From Haliea sp. (lineage in GTDB: Bacteria; Pseudomonadota; Gammaproteobacteria; Pseudomonadales; Halieaceae), in NCBI GenBank assembly GCA_016704305.1, contig JADJAL010000035.1, positions 1-59,476 on the forward strand: DNA of 59,476 nucleotides, given 5' to 3'. Position numbers and translations under genes: made by a program. Below, piece by piece: positions 9,425 to 18,327 of the stretch (position 1 is its first letter; each line of letters begins with the position of its first letter). Below the pieces are notes generated by a model that saw only the letters and a program-made list of their open reading frames with translations, ran no database searches and was not told where the DNA came from.

Positions 9425-10774
9425 ATGAAATACATACATCTTCTGGCACTGGCTTCACCCCTGGTGTTGCTGGGCGCTCAAGGTGCCGTGGCCAGCACTG
9501 CCTACGGTGACCTGAACAATTTTGACACCGTGAACGATACAGGGCAGGAATGCCATGGCTTCGAGATCGAGATCGAGGACGTCCACAGCACCGACATTAC
9601 CTACACGTATGACTGGAACCATTACGGTCCGCCCAAGATTCGCGAAGACAACTCCGATCCTGCGCATCCCAGGGTATTTATCCGCTACGAAAGCGCCAAA
9701 AACCCCAACGGCACCTGGGCCTCGTATACAGCAGTACCCAGTGGGCCGATTACACCGACCGACGGACACAGTTGCACCAACCCTTCTGTAAACCAGGGCT
9801 GCGAGCACTTTGGTGTCGGCTATTACGGCACGCCGACGGCCATTCGTTACAATTGGCTGGTCGACAATGGCGGGGTACTGGTGCACCACACATCGCCTGT
9901 CCTGGTCGCTACGCCGCGCTGGAATTACGCGCCACCTGCGGGCGGGCAACCTGCGGTGGTCGTCGACGTTATTCCAGCACCGGTGGTGCCGATACCCGTC
10001 GCGAAGCAGTTCGGGGAACCCAGTTTTGTCAAAGTGATCAAGACGAAAACGCACAATGCGAATGACGTTGCGCTGGAAGACCTGGTTTCCGAGGACAGGG
10101 ACGCTGACGGCAACCAGGACTGGCAGAACGCTGAGCCCGCCGAGGTCGAAACCGAGTTCAGGCTGTTGCAAACCAACACCGCAGGCAAAGAGGACAAGGA
10201 AGAACTGGAAGGCAGGGGCGATGAAATGGACGACGGCGACGAGACGGTGACCCGCCGCTACGAGTTCTACAAATACGGCGCTGCGGCCAACACGATCGAT
10301 GGCGAAAAAGGCGAGGCCATGTGCGATGAGGTCAACCCGACGACCGATCCCAATGATCCGCTGTACCTGCACGGCGTCGGCACTGCGGTCGAAGTGACCG
10401 CTGCCAACGGTGAGTCCTACGAGGTCAATTGTGAGGCGCAGGTCGTGGTGGGCGATTATGTCGGCGCGCAGATGGCGGGCTTCGACGCTGAAATGCCGCT
10501 GGGCCTGATCAACCACCTGCAGCCCGGCGAGAAAGATGTGGAGTACCTGCCGCGCAGTGTCGTCATCGGTGGCAATACGCCCTATCTCATCACGCCGCCG
10601 GTGGGCTTGCCGCCCGGCCTGTCACTGGCATCCGATGGAGTGCTGTCGGGCACCCCGACGAGCGGTGGTGTCTACAACTTCACGGTTGAGGTGACTGATG
10701 CTGATACCGTTGTTGCCAGCAACACCTACCAGATGACGGTGGACGGTGATGTTGTGCTGCCGCCCGGCTGCTGA
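9425..10774 (+). CDS. Secreted protein with C-terminal putative-Ig (He_PIG-like) domain
   Basis: A 449-residue exported protein. MKYIHLLALASPLVLLGAQG is a clear signal peptide, probably cut after AVA-S, and GTGAGG lies 8 bases before the ATG. The mature part begins with YGDLNNFDTVNDTGQECHGF. It contains an acidic middle region (NTAGKEDKEELEGRGDEMDD) and ends in a putative-Ig repeat (LPPGLSLASDGVLSGTPTSGGVYNFTVEVTD) typical of He_PIG/cadherin-like adhesion modules. Its location beside the nine-haem lipoprotein and the DUF6502/DUF5666 pair, with a shared palindrome, suggests co-regulation. Function is unknown. Confidence 0.65.
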   Translation: MKYIHLLALASPLVLLGAQGAVASTAYGDLNNFDTVNDTGQECHGFEIEIEDVHSTDITYTYDWNHYGPPKIREDNSDPAHPRVFIRYESAKNPNGTWASYTAVPSGPITPTDGHSCTNPSVNQGCEHFGVGYYGTPTAIRYNWLVDNGGVLVHHTSPVLVATPRWNYAPPAGGQPAVVVDVIPAPVVPIPVAKQFGEPSFVKVIKTKTHNANDVALEDLVSEDRDADGNQDWQNAEPAEVETEFRLLQTNTAGKEDKEELEGRGDEMDDGDETVTRRYEFYKYGAAANTIDGEKGEAMCDEVNPTTDPNDPLYLHGVGTAVEVTAANGESYEVNCEAQVVVGDYVGAQMAGFDAEMPLGLINHLQPGEKDVEYLPRSVVIGGNTPYLITPPVGLPPGLSLASDGVLSGTPTSGGVYNFTVEVTDADTVVASNTYQMTVDGDVVLPPGC

Positions 10775-10785
10775 TGGCTGACAGG

Positions 10786-10822
10786 GGAATGCGCGCGCCG
10801 GGAAACGAGCCCGCGCATTCCT
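10786..10822 (+). terminator. Terminator-like hairpin after the Ig-like gene
   Basis: Stem GGAATGCGCG / CGCGCATTCC (10 bp) around a 17-base GC-rich loop, starting 12 bp after the stop codon. No U-tract follows, so intrinsic termination is uncertain. Confidence 0.4.
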
Positions 10823-10964
10823 GCAACCTTCCGCGGACGCCCATCTGTAACCACTAATGCCCATTTTGACACTGGGACCGCCGGATTTTTGTCCACCCGC
10901 AGTGCAGCGGATGGGGCTTTTACGTGGTGCCGCGTCCCTCGCCGGTATCGACGTCCTGCATTGC

Positions 10965-10997
10965 TTGACAGACGCTATAGGTGGGAATATTTTCCCA
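10965..10997 (+). promoter_or_regulatory. Promoter with overlapping palindromic operator, DUF6502 gene
   Basis: TTGACA (10965-10970), exactly 17 bp, then TATTTT (10988-10993). The palindrome TGGGAA-TATT-TTCCCA (10982-10997) covers the -10 box. The predicted transcript start falls at about 11000, that is, at the ATG at 11001. This implies a leaderless mRNA and repression by whatever binds the palindrome. Confidence 0.5.
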
Positions 10998-11000
10998 GTC

Positions 11001-11837
11001 ATGCCAGATAAACTACAAGACTCCCTGGGCAGCGCAATATTGCGCCTGCTGCGCCCGTTGGCCAGGCTGCTCCTGAAACACGGAATGCCTTACGGCATGT
11101 TCGCGGAACTGGCGCGCAAGGCCTACGTTGACGAGGCGTTTGAGCACCTGCAGCGGCAACCCGGTACGCGCCCGACTGTCTCTGGCGTATCCGCGCTGAC
11201 AGGACTCACACGCAAGGAAACCAAGGCCCTGCGCGAAAACACACCCATCGGCAATGAAAAATCGGCGCAGCGCTACAGTCGTGCGATACGTGTCATCAGC
11301 GGCTGGGTCAACGACAGTCAATTTCATGATGCGCTGGGGGAGCCCGCAGTGCTGCCTTTCGACGGCGCGGACAACAGTTTCAGTGCGTTGGTGAAGAAGT
11401 ACAGCGGCGACATACCGCCAGTGGCCATGCTGTCGGTCCTGGCCACCAGCCAGAATGTGATCGAATCGGGCGACAGAGTTGTCCTCAAAGAGCGCGCTTA
11501 CATCCCCATGTCGACCCCCGTCGACAAGATAAATATCCTGGGTACCGACGTGGCGGAGCTGATCGCCACCATCGGGCACAACATCGAAGCTGATCCAGCG
11601 CGCCTTTTTTTCCAGCGAAAAGTATCCAACACAGCGGTACGGGTGGATGCCATCGGCAAATTTCGGGAACTGTCCAATCGCAAATCGCAGGAGCTCCTGG
11701 AGGAATATCACGCGTGGTTGTCGTCGCAGGAAGTTGACGAACGGGATAGCGATTCCGACCAGGTCGGCTATGTAGCCGTCGGCATCTATTACACAGAACA
11801 ATTGCGCTCCAGGGAGCCCCCCCATGAAACTGACTAA
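11001..11837 (+). CDS. DUF6502 family protein, possible DNA-binding regulator
   Basis: The 278-residue product starts MPDKLQDSLGSAILRLLRPL. The frame is open 48 codons further upstream, but that extension looks non-coding and overlaps the promoter. The sequence LRPLARLLLKHGMPYGMFAELARKAYVDEAF is characteristic of DUF6502. It is followed by TVSGVSALTGLTRKETKAL, which reads like a helix-turn-helix (my inference, about residues 58-76). There is no signal peptide or membrane segment, so it should be cytoplasmic. The gene overlaps the following DUF5666 lipoprotein gene by 14 bp; as far as I recall, these two families are common neighbours in gammaproteobacteria. A palindrome immediately before the start would suit autoregulation. 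Confidence 0.7.
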   Translation: MPDKLQDSLGSAILRLLRPLARLLLKHGMPYGMFAELARKAYVDEAFEHLQRQPGTRPTVSGVSALTGLTRKETKALRENTPIGNEKSAQRYSRAIRVISGWVNDSQFHDALGEPAVLPFDGADNSFSALVKKYSGDIPPVAMLSVLATSQNVIESGDRVVLKERAYIPMSTPVDKINILGTDVAELIATIGHNIEADPARLFFQRKVSNTAVRVDAIGKFRELSNRKSQELLEEYHAWLSSQEVDERDSDSDQVGYVAVGIYYTEQLRSREPPHETD

Positions 11838-13353
11838 GGTGATTCTGCCTCTCCTGCTGATTACGTGCCTCGGCCTGTCCGGCTGTGGCGGTGGCGGCGC
11901 GGGCGGGGTCGCCGATATCGGCGGCGGTGGTATCGGCGGGACCGGCATTTCCAGCACCGGCACCATCGACGGCTTTGGCAGCATATTCGTGAACGGCGTG
12001 GAATATGAAACCGGCGATTCCGAAGTGCTCCTCGACGGCCAGTCGGCGAGCGAGAGCAGTCTGCGCCTTGGCATGGTGGTTACCGTGCGCGGCACGATCA
12101 ATGACGACGGAGTAACGGGTACTGCCGAGCAAGTCGTTTGTAGTGATGAAGTCGAGGGCCCGATAGCGGCAATTGAATACAGTTTGGACGGCGATTCGCT
12201 ACTGCTCACCGTGTTGGGTGTAAAAGTGATTGCCGAACGCACCAGCACCGTATTCGATGGTGTAACGTTTGACACGTTGGCAGTGGGTGATCTGGTTGAA
12301 GTCGAGGGCTTCGTCGAGGATTCACGACGGGTTCGCGCGACCCGCATAGAGAAAAAGTCTGCCTTCGTGCCCGGCGTCAGCGAGGTGAAGCGCAAGGGCA
12401 CTGTGTCCGGTCTCACCGCCACGACGTTCAATCTGGATTCCTTCGTGGTCGATTTCAGCAATGCCGACCTGTCGGATGTCCGCGCTGGTACGTTGACGGA
12501 GGGAATGCCGGTGGAAGTGTACGGCACGCTTGTGGATAACGTTATCCAGGCGAACCGCGTGCAAGAGGAGGATGACCTCGTTGACGGCCTCGACGATGAC
12601 GATGAAATCAGCGTGCAGGGCGCGATCACCAATTTCGTGGATCGGTCGAGCTTTGCCGTAAACGGCGTCAACGTAAATGCGAGCGACTCCGAACTGGAAC
12701 CCGCCGACATGGTGCTGGCCAATGGTGTTGTGGTGGAGGTGGAGGGCATCTGGAACGGCACCGCGCTCGTTGCCAGGAAAGTGCAGTTGCGCCGCGGCCG
12801 GATCGAACTTGAAGCAAAAGTCGCCTCGGTGAATACGCAGCAGGGCAGCATCACCCTGCAGTATGTCACCGGCACGGTCACCGTGCTGGTCGATACCCGC
12901 ACACAACTGGACGGCGACGAGGATGATGAGTCGCTCGCGCTGGGTGACATCACCAGCGGAGACTTTCTGGAAGTAGAAGCCAACCCGATCGGTAACACTC
13001 TGGTGGCCAGTTATGTTCGCCGCCGCGACGAGACGGATGAAGACACGCTTCAGGGCTGGGTGGATAGTTTCAACACCGGCGTGGATATCACCGTGTTGGG
13101 CGTCACGTTCAGTACGGTCGGTGCCCAATTCGAGGACAGCGATGACGGTACCATCAGCGCCGAGGCCTTCTTCGCCCAGGTGCGGGTAGGCGACCTGGTC
13201 AAAATCGAGGATGACGAATTGGCTGACGGGATTGCCGATAAGGTGGAATTCGAGGGTGACGCGCTGGACGACGGAGGCGACGAGGATAATGACGATAATC
13301 AGGATGACGATTCGGATGACGACTCCGAAGATGACTCCGACGGCGACGCTTGA
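11824..13353 (+). CDS. DUF5666 domain lipoprotein
   Basis: A 509-residue lipoprotein. MKLTKVILPLLLITCLGLSGCGGGG has a clear lipobox (LSGC) followed by a Gly-rich linker. The body consists of repeated beta-rich OB-like modules with recurring phrases: GTIDGFGSIFVNGVEYET, GDLVEVEGF, GTLTEGMPVEVYGT, ANGVVVEVEGIW, GDFLEVEA. These are typical of DUF5666. The extreme C-terminus is an acidic tail of Asp, Glu, Asn and Ser residues (GDEDNDDNQDDDSDDDSED). It overlaps the DUF6502 gene and so is translationally coupled to it. Expected location is the periplasmic face of a membrane or the cell surface; function unknown. Confidence 0.82.
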   Translation: MKLTKVILPLLLITCLGLSGCGGGGAGGVADIGGGGIGGTGISSTGTIDGFGSIFVNGVEYETGDSEVLLDGQSASESSLRLGMVVTVRGTINDDGVTGTAEQVVCSDEVEGPIAAIEYSLDGDSLLLTVLGVKVIAERTSTVFDGVTFDTLAVGDLVEVEGFVEDSRRVRATRIEKKSAFVPGVSEVKRKGTVSGLTATTFNLDSFVVDFSNADLSDVRAGTLTEGMPVEVYGTLVDNVIQANRVQEEDDLVDGLDDDDEISVQGAITNFVDRSSFAVNGVNVNASDSELEPADMVLANGVVVEVEGIWNGTALVARKVQLRRGRIELEAKVASVNTQQGSITLQYVTGTVTVLVDTRTQLDGDEDDESLALGDITSGDFLEVEANPIGNTLVASYVRRRDETDEDTLQGWVDSFNTGVDITVLGVTFSTVGAQFEDSDDGTISAEAFFAQVRVGDLVKIEDDELADGIADKVEFEGDALDDGGDEDNDDNQDDDSDDDSEDDSDGDA

Positions 13354-13457
13354 TCTGAATTTAATGCCACATCCCGGCGATCAGGACATTCCCGCGTGAT
13401 GGGACCGGGAGAGATGCGACGTTCGTTGGGAATAGCTGGAGGCCATGCTGGTAGGCA

Positions 13458-13871
13458 TCACTCCAACGGATTCTGCGACAGTTTCCAGTTCCCGGGCAGT
13501 GGCGCCGACGTGCGCGTTTGCATGTCAAACCCCACATTCGTTACGGAGCCTTTCGCGACCAGTTGACCGTTGGCATACAACTCGCTGCTGATGGTCAGGC
13601 TCTTATTGCCAATTCTGGAGCACCAGCTTACTACTTCAAGCGCGTCGCCATAGCGGCACTCGCGCAGGATGTCGACCGTGATATTCGCTACTACCGTACT
13701 CGGCGTACCGCCTGTCTGCTCGGCGACAGCCTCGAAAAAGTCCAGGCGACCCACTTCCATGAACGTGACATAGGAGCCGGATGAGAAGTGTCCCATCGCA
13801 TCCGTGTCGGAATAGCGGGCCTGAATTTTTGTTCGTGTAGTGGGTAATTTAGTGGGCAGTGTCATGCTCAT
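13458..13871 (-). CDS. Acyl-CoA thioesterase, 4HBT hotdog fold (YbgC/FadM-like)
   Basis: The 137-residue single hotdog domain has RYSDTDAMGHFSSGSYVTFMEVGRLDFF, matching the 4HBT active-site signature in which the Asp of DTDAMGH attacks the thioester. It would hydrolyse an acyl-CoA; the chain type cannot be read from sequence. It lies 55 bp downstream of the molybdopterin oxidoreductase gene on the same strand and may share its transcript. Two Met codons two residues apart (MSMTL) make the exact start uncertain by 6 bases. Confidence 0.8.
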   Translation of the reverse strand: MSMTLPTKLPTTRTKIQARYSDTDAMGHFSSGSYVTFMEVGRLDFFEAVAEQTGGTPSTVVANITVDILRECRYGDALEVVSWCSRIGNKSLTISSELYANGQLVAKGSVTNVGFDMQTRTSAPLPGNWKLSQNPLE

Positions 13872-13926
13872 TCCTTGCGTCTATTCATACCCACGAGGAT
13901 CAGGTGGGCGGGAGGCGAACAGGTGT

Positions 13927-16092
13927 TCAGTCCGCATTGGCAGTCGCCACATTAATGGGAACTCCCGAAAAACGTGGCATAAAATTTATTGGTTCCAGAT
14001 GCTGTTGCAATGAGGTGAGGGCGCCGGTAAAGCTGCCCGCCTGCTGCAGCGGGTCGCGCGACGCTTGCAGCTCGCCGAACAAATGCGTCATCGAAATGAC
14101 ACCTCTGCGCAGCGCGGCCTCTGCCTTGACGACCGCATGTATTTGCCCGCATTCGGAGTCAATGGCAATGCGCTCGCCCTCGTTGAGCGCTTCGGCCGCC
14201 ATATCCGTTGGATTCATGTAGGCCCAGTTGACGGGATACTTGCGGCGCGTACGCTCGGCATCGCGGTACGCGCTGTTCATCGCCTCCAGTATGCGACGGC
14301 AGGTGAGTAGGTAGCGAAAGCGCGGGTCACTGTGCTCCGCCAATACTTGCCCCAACTCATCGGCCACATCGGCAGGACACAGCTGCAGGCGTGCGCCGTT
14401 ATCTACCGTGGCAGGCAGTACAAAGTGCTCCGCCATGTCGGGTCGAACGCCCGAGGGGTTAACCACCAGTTCATCGAACGGCACGCGGCTGTTGCGGCAC
14501 AGAAAACGCAGCATGTCCTCCGGGTCGGGACGGGTTTGCATATCCAGCGCCATGCAATCGCGAATGTGTTCGAAGTCCAATCCGTAGGTCCAATACTTCA
14601 ACAGCAAGGGCCGATTCATCCGTGCGGCAACCGCCCAGAAGAATTCCCAGTCGTCGATGACGCCGACAGGCTTTTCGATGAGCGGCGGTGCGTACTGCGC
14701 AAAGGCCGTGGGATACAGGCTGTCGCCGGCGATTGTGATGTCGTGGCGCTCGAACGGTTGTGACGTGGCAATCACATAGTGCGCCAGTTTCGCGGTGGCG
14801 TTCATGCGCGGATCCAGCACGATGAGCAGGTCCAGGTCGTTGAAGGCCGCCACCGCTCGCTCCGGGTCGCCAAGCCCCATGACGGGATTGCCGCCAAACA
14901 CGATGAGCGCGCGAATCCTGTCCTCGCCCGGGGTCATAATCTCCTGCGGCAACAGGGCCGTGGGGAACTCCCCGAACAGTTTGCCGATATCCACCGTGCG
15001 ACACTTGACGCCCTTCTCCCAACTGCGTCCCGCCGCAACAACGGTTTCGACGGGCGTGCGCGGATTCAGCGTGCCAGGATTGCGCACCCGGTCACCGGCT
15101 TTCCTGTAGCCGCCTGCCAACGCGTTGACCACCTCAATCATATGGTCGTTTAAATTCGAGTGCGCGGACATGGAGGGCCCGCTGCCGCTGCCGACAAAGG
15201 GACACCGCGCTTCGCCTATCCATTGCGCGGCCAATTCTATTTGCGCCACTGGCACGTCCGCCCGGGCGGCAGCCAGCTCGGGTGTGAACGGCGCCACGGC
15301 TGTGCGCAGTGCGTCCAGTTGCGTCACGAAGCGATCGCAGAAGCGCTTGTTGTAACGCCCATCGCGCAGCAGGATATGCGCGATCGCGGCAAAAATGACC
15401 GCATCGTGGCCGGGCAGCGGCTGGATGAACAGGTCCGCGTAGCGCGCGGTTTCATGCTGCCTGGGATCGATGACGATGATGCGCGTGCCGCGTTTTTTGG
15501 CGGCAGCGAACGCTCTCCCCGGCGCGCCACTCTCGCCGGGACCGAACGGATAGGTCTGGTGACTCACGACCGGATTATTGCCGACAAGCACCGCGAGATC
15601 GACGTCGACAAATGCGGGTTTGCCGCTCGCCATGAACCCCATGCGCCCGGAGGTCACCCATTTCGCGGACTGGTCGATCGTCATCGTGGAGAACAGATTC
15701 GGCGTGCCAATGGCCGACAGGAACGACTTCTCCAGCTGAGCGCCCAGCACGCTGCGATAGGCGCCCGTGCCGTGATAAAGCGCCACGGCACGCGGCCCGT
15801 ACTTGTCGATCAATGCCGTCAGTTGCGCGGCAATTTCATCCAGCGCCTGCGCGGCATCGATCGGGACAAAGCGCCCCTGGCCATCGCGCTTGAGGCTGTG
15901 CAGCAAGCGGTCCTCGGCGCCGTTGTGGAACTCGATGCTCGACTGGCCCTTGATGCACATGTACGGGCCGTAGGGCGACACGCTTCCATCGGCGACCACG
16001 TCAAGCAGGCGGCCGTTGTCGACAGTCACCTCCATCGAGCACAGGGCGCCGCAGTTGCGACAGAACGTTTTCGCCTTATGCACCATGGTCAT
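13927..16092 (-). CDS. Molybdopterin-dependent oxidoreductase with N-terminal 4Fe-4S site
   Basis: About 721 residues of the DMSO-reductase superfamily. The N-terminus has C-R-N-C-G-A-L-C and a fourth Cys in YMCIKGQSS, the 4Fe-4S ligands. YHGTGAYRSVLGAQLEKSFL, IVIDPRQHETARYADLFIQPLPGHDAVIFAA and ALIVFGGNPVMGLGDPE are the bis-MGD-binding core, and the C-terminus holds the dinucleotide-binding domain (TCRRILEAMNSAYRD). No twin-arginine signal is visible, so it is probably cytoplasmic. Electron-transfer subunits are absent next door, so substrate and partner are unknown. The start was set at the ATG at 16092 (another at 16086); upstream codons lack homology-like sequence. Confidence 0.82.
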   Translation of the reverse strand: MTMVHKAKTFCRNCGALCSMEVTVDNGRLLDVVADGSVSPYGPYMCIKGQSSIEFHNGAEDRLLHSLKRDGQGRFVPIDAAQALDEIAAQLTALIDKYGPRAVALYHGTGAYRSVLGAQLEKSFLSAIGTPNLFSTMTIDQSAKWVTSGRMGFMASGKPAFVDVDLAVLVGNNPVVSHQTYPFGPGESGAPGRAFAAAKKRGTRIIVIDPRQHETARYADLFIQPLPGHDAVIFAAIAHILLRDGRYNKRFCDRFVTQLDALRTAVAPFTPELAAARADVPVAQIELAAQWIGEARCPFVGSGSGPSMSAHSNLNDHMIEVVNALAGGYRKAGDRVRNPGTLNPRTPVETVVAAGRSWEKGVKCRTVDIGKLFGEFPTALLPQEIMTPGEDRIRALIVFGGNPVMGLGDPERAVAAFNDLDLLIVLDPRMNATAKLAHYVIATSQPFERHDITIAGDSLYPTAFAQYAPPLIEKPVGVIDDWEFFWAVAARMNRPLLLKYWTYGLDFEHIRDCMALDMQTRPDPEDMLRFLCRNSRVPFDELVVNPSGVRPDMAEHFVLPATVDNGARLQLCPADVADELGQVLAEHSDPRFRYLLTCRRILEAMNSAYRDAERTRRKYPVNWAYMNPTDMAAEALNEGERIAIDSECGQIHAVVKAEAALRRGVISMTHLFGELQASRDPLQQAGSFTGALTSLQQHLEPINFMPRFSGVPINVATANAD

Positions 16093-16368
16093 TGCCCTGA
16101 AAATCGCACGCCGCAAGCGGGAGAGGGTACCCGTTGCGCTGCGCGCTATTGCATCGTGAACGTAACCTGGGCGGGATTATAGCCCGACTGGAGTTGAATC
16201 AGGCGACTGCCGCAGAGCAGCAGTATAGAGCAAGCATTCCCCACCTGCACGTAAACACCGATGCTAACTATTCACTTCGCGCGCGATTGACTTCCCGGAG
16301 GGCAGACAGAACACTGGTTTGCACAAGCCTTTCAAACGGTTGAATAACACGCGGCGCGAGGAGAGAAC

Positions 16369-16770
16369 ATGGAATCAACGGCAGCAGCAATTCTCTGGTT
16401 GGTGATGTGGTGGGCTCTGCTCATGGTGCAGTTGCCGCTGGTGCGGCTGTTGGCCAGCCGCAAGACCGGCAGCATGGCGTTCGACCCCAACGGTTTCGAC
16501 CTGCAAGGCTACGGGCGACGCCTGACGCGCGCGATCGCCAATTGCCAGGAAAATATCCCCATCTACATCGGCGTACTGCTGTTCGCCATGGTCACCGACA
16601 CTACGGCGATCACCAATGCCACCGCGATCTGGCTGCTGTATGCGCGCATCGCCCAGAGCGTCACCCACCTTCTCTCCACCAGCTCGCCGATGATCCTGCT
16701 GCGCTTCTTTTTCTTCCTGCTCCAGTTCCTGTTGATCGTCTGGTGGGTTGTGCAGATGCTGATCCGCTAG
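16369..16770 (+). CDS. MAPEG family membrane protein
   Basis: A 133-residue protein with four hydrophobic segments (LWLVMWWALLMVQLPLVRLL, IPIYIGVLLFAMVTD, ATAIWLLYARIAQSVTHLL, LLRFFFFLLQFLLIVWWVV). The conserved MAPEG-type element RAIANCQENIPIYI is present; the Arg/Asn/Glu segment binds glutathione in characterised members. The ATG follows GAGGAGAGAAC. The bacterial role of the family is mostly unknown, so glutathione-related chemistry is only a possibility. It is followed 79 bp later by the DUF1326/DUF2182 pair. Confidence 0.78.
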   Translation: MESTAAAILWLVMWWALLMVQLPLVRLLASRKTGSMAFDPNGFDLQGYGRRLTRAIANCQENIPIYIGVLLFAMVTDTTAITNATAIWLLYARIAQSVTHLLSTSSPMILLRFFFFLLQFLLIVWWVVQMLIR

Positions 16771-16849
16771 CGCTACTTGCCTCGCGCCCGTCGTCCTCAC
16801 CCGTGGCCATGGACTATAGTTAAAGCACCACCACAGAGGAGGACGCGCC

Positions 16850-17489
16850 ATGATTTCCTGGGAACTCGAAGCCGACGAACTGGTGAGCTGCAATTGCGCC
16901 TACGGCTGCCCCTGTCAGTTCAACGCCCTGCCCACCTACGGTCATTGCGAGGCGGTCGCCGGCATCGCCATCAAGCGCGGCCGCTTCGGCGACGTGACGC
17001 TCGACGGTTTGCGCGCGGTCTCTGTGATGCAATGGCCTGGCCCCATCCACGAAGGCGGCGGACGGGCGTACATGGTGATAGACAAACACGCCGACACGGC
17101 CCAGCGCGATGCGCTGCTCACCATCTTCAGCGGCGGCGAGACGCAGGTGGGCGCCACCATCTGGAATGTTTTCGCGGCCACCTTCGAGGAAATGTTTGAC
17201 CCGCTGTTCGAGAACATCGACATCGCCATTGATGTGGATGCGAGGAAGGGCCACGTCAAGGTCGCGGGCCTCGTGGAGGCGCACGGTCGGCCCGATCCTC
17301 AACCCGGTCACGGGAGAAGAGCTGCGCGCCCGCATCGACCTGCCAAACGGTTTTGAATACACCCTCGCCGAAATGGGTAGCTCCACGTTCAGCTCCACCG
17401 GCCCGGTGAAGATGTCGCTGGAAGATCGCTACGCACAGTTCGCGCACCTGCACCTTAACAATCATGGGGTGGTGCGCGCTGCGGCCTGA
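16850..17489 (+). CDS. DUF1326 domain protein, one frameshift
   Basis: The start is preceded by GAGGAGG. The N-terminus carries the DUF1326 signature SCNCAYGCPCQFNALPTYGHCEA, a cluster of four Cys that could bind metal or do thiol chemistry. The frame is lost near 17283: GLVEAHGR changes to GPILNPVTGEELRARIDLP in the next frame, continuing through FEYTLAEMGSSTFSSTGPVK to the stop at 17489. Both halves together match a normal family member of about 213 residues, so a one-base deletion in the sequence is the likely cause. The last 26 bp overlap the DUF2182 gene, and these two families are usually neighbours. Confidence 0.75.
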
Positions 17490-18297
17490 CACCATCGCCC
17501 CCTCCCGCCGCACGGCGCTGGAATCACTGCTGCGCCGCGACCGCTGGATGACGGTTGCGGGGCTCATCCTGCTGTTCCTGCTCAGTACATGGTATGTGCT
17601 GGACGGCGCGGGGACCGGCATGAGCACGCTGGCGATGACCACCTGGCAGTTCCCGCCGCCGCGCTACGAGTACGACGCCAATGTCTGGTCATGGTCGTAC
17701 GCCATAGTGATGCTGGGCATGTGGTGGGTGATGATGGTGGCGATGATGCTGCCGAGCGCCGCGCCCACCATCCTGCTCTATGCGCGAGTCCACCGTCATC
17801 ACCAGCCTCACGCGCGTGCGCCGCACGTCTTCCTGTTCCTGCTGGGCTATTTACTGGCCTGGTTGTTGTTCAGCGTCGCGGCGACGCTGCTGCACGCCGT
17901 GCTCGAACGCAGCGGCCTGCTGCACGGCATGCTGATGTGGAGCAGCAACGCCACGCTGACCGGCGCGTTGCTGTTGCTGGCCGGCGCCTGGCAGCTTACC
18001 CCGCTAAAACACGCCTGCCTTGCGCAGTGCCGCGGCCCGGCGGCCTGGCTCTCACGCCACTGGCGGCCCGGCGCGTCCGGCGCGCTGCGCATGGGGCTTC
18101 ACCACGGACTGTTCTGCGTGGGCTGCTGCTGGAGCCTGATGCTGCTGCTGTTCGCCGGTGGCGTGATGAACCTCGTGTGGATCGCGGGTCTTGCCATTCT
18201 CGTACTGCTGGAGAAACTGCTGCCACAGGGTGAATGGCTGGCGCGCGTTACTGGCGCGCTGCTGCTGTTAGCCGGCTGTGTGATGTTTTTCGTGTGA
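17464..18297 (+). CDS. DUF2182 integral membrane protein
   Basis: A 277-residue polytopic membrane protein. Helices include AGLILLFLLSTWYVL, VMLGMWWVMMVAMMLPSAAP, LFLLGYLLAWLLFSVAATLL, LLLLAGAWQLTPLKHACLAQ, GLFCVGCCWSLMLLLFAGG and VTGALLLLAGCVMFFV. The motifs W-V-M-M-V-A-M-M-L-P, PLKHACLAQC and GLFCVGCCW are the hallmark of the DUF2182/COG5486 predicted metal-binding membrane family; the Met, His and Cys residues would suit a soft metal such as copper, which is inference. It overlaps the DUF1326 gene by 26 bp, so the two are translationally linked and may act together. Confidence 0.83.
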   Translation: MGWCALRPDTIAPSRRTALESLLRRDRWMTVAGLILLFLLSTWYVLDGAGTGMSTLAMTTWQFPPPRYEYDANVWSWSYAIVMLGMWWVMMVAMMLPSAAPTILLYARVHRHHQPHARAPHVFLFLLGYLLAWLLFSVAATLLHAVLERSGLLHGMLMWSSNATLTGALLLLAGAWQLTPLKHACLAQCRGPAAWLSRHWRPGASGALRMGLHHGLFCVGCCWSLMLLLFAGGVMNLVWIAGLAILVLLEKLLPQGEWLARVTGALLLLAGCVMFFV

Positions 18298-18327
18298 GAT
18301 GACTACGTCACCCGCCGCGACTCGCCA

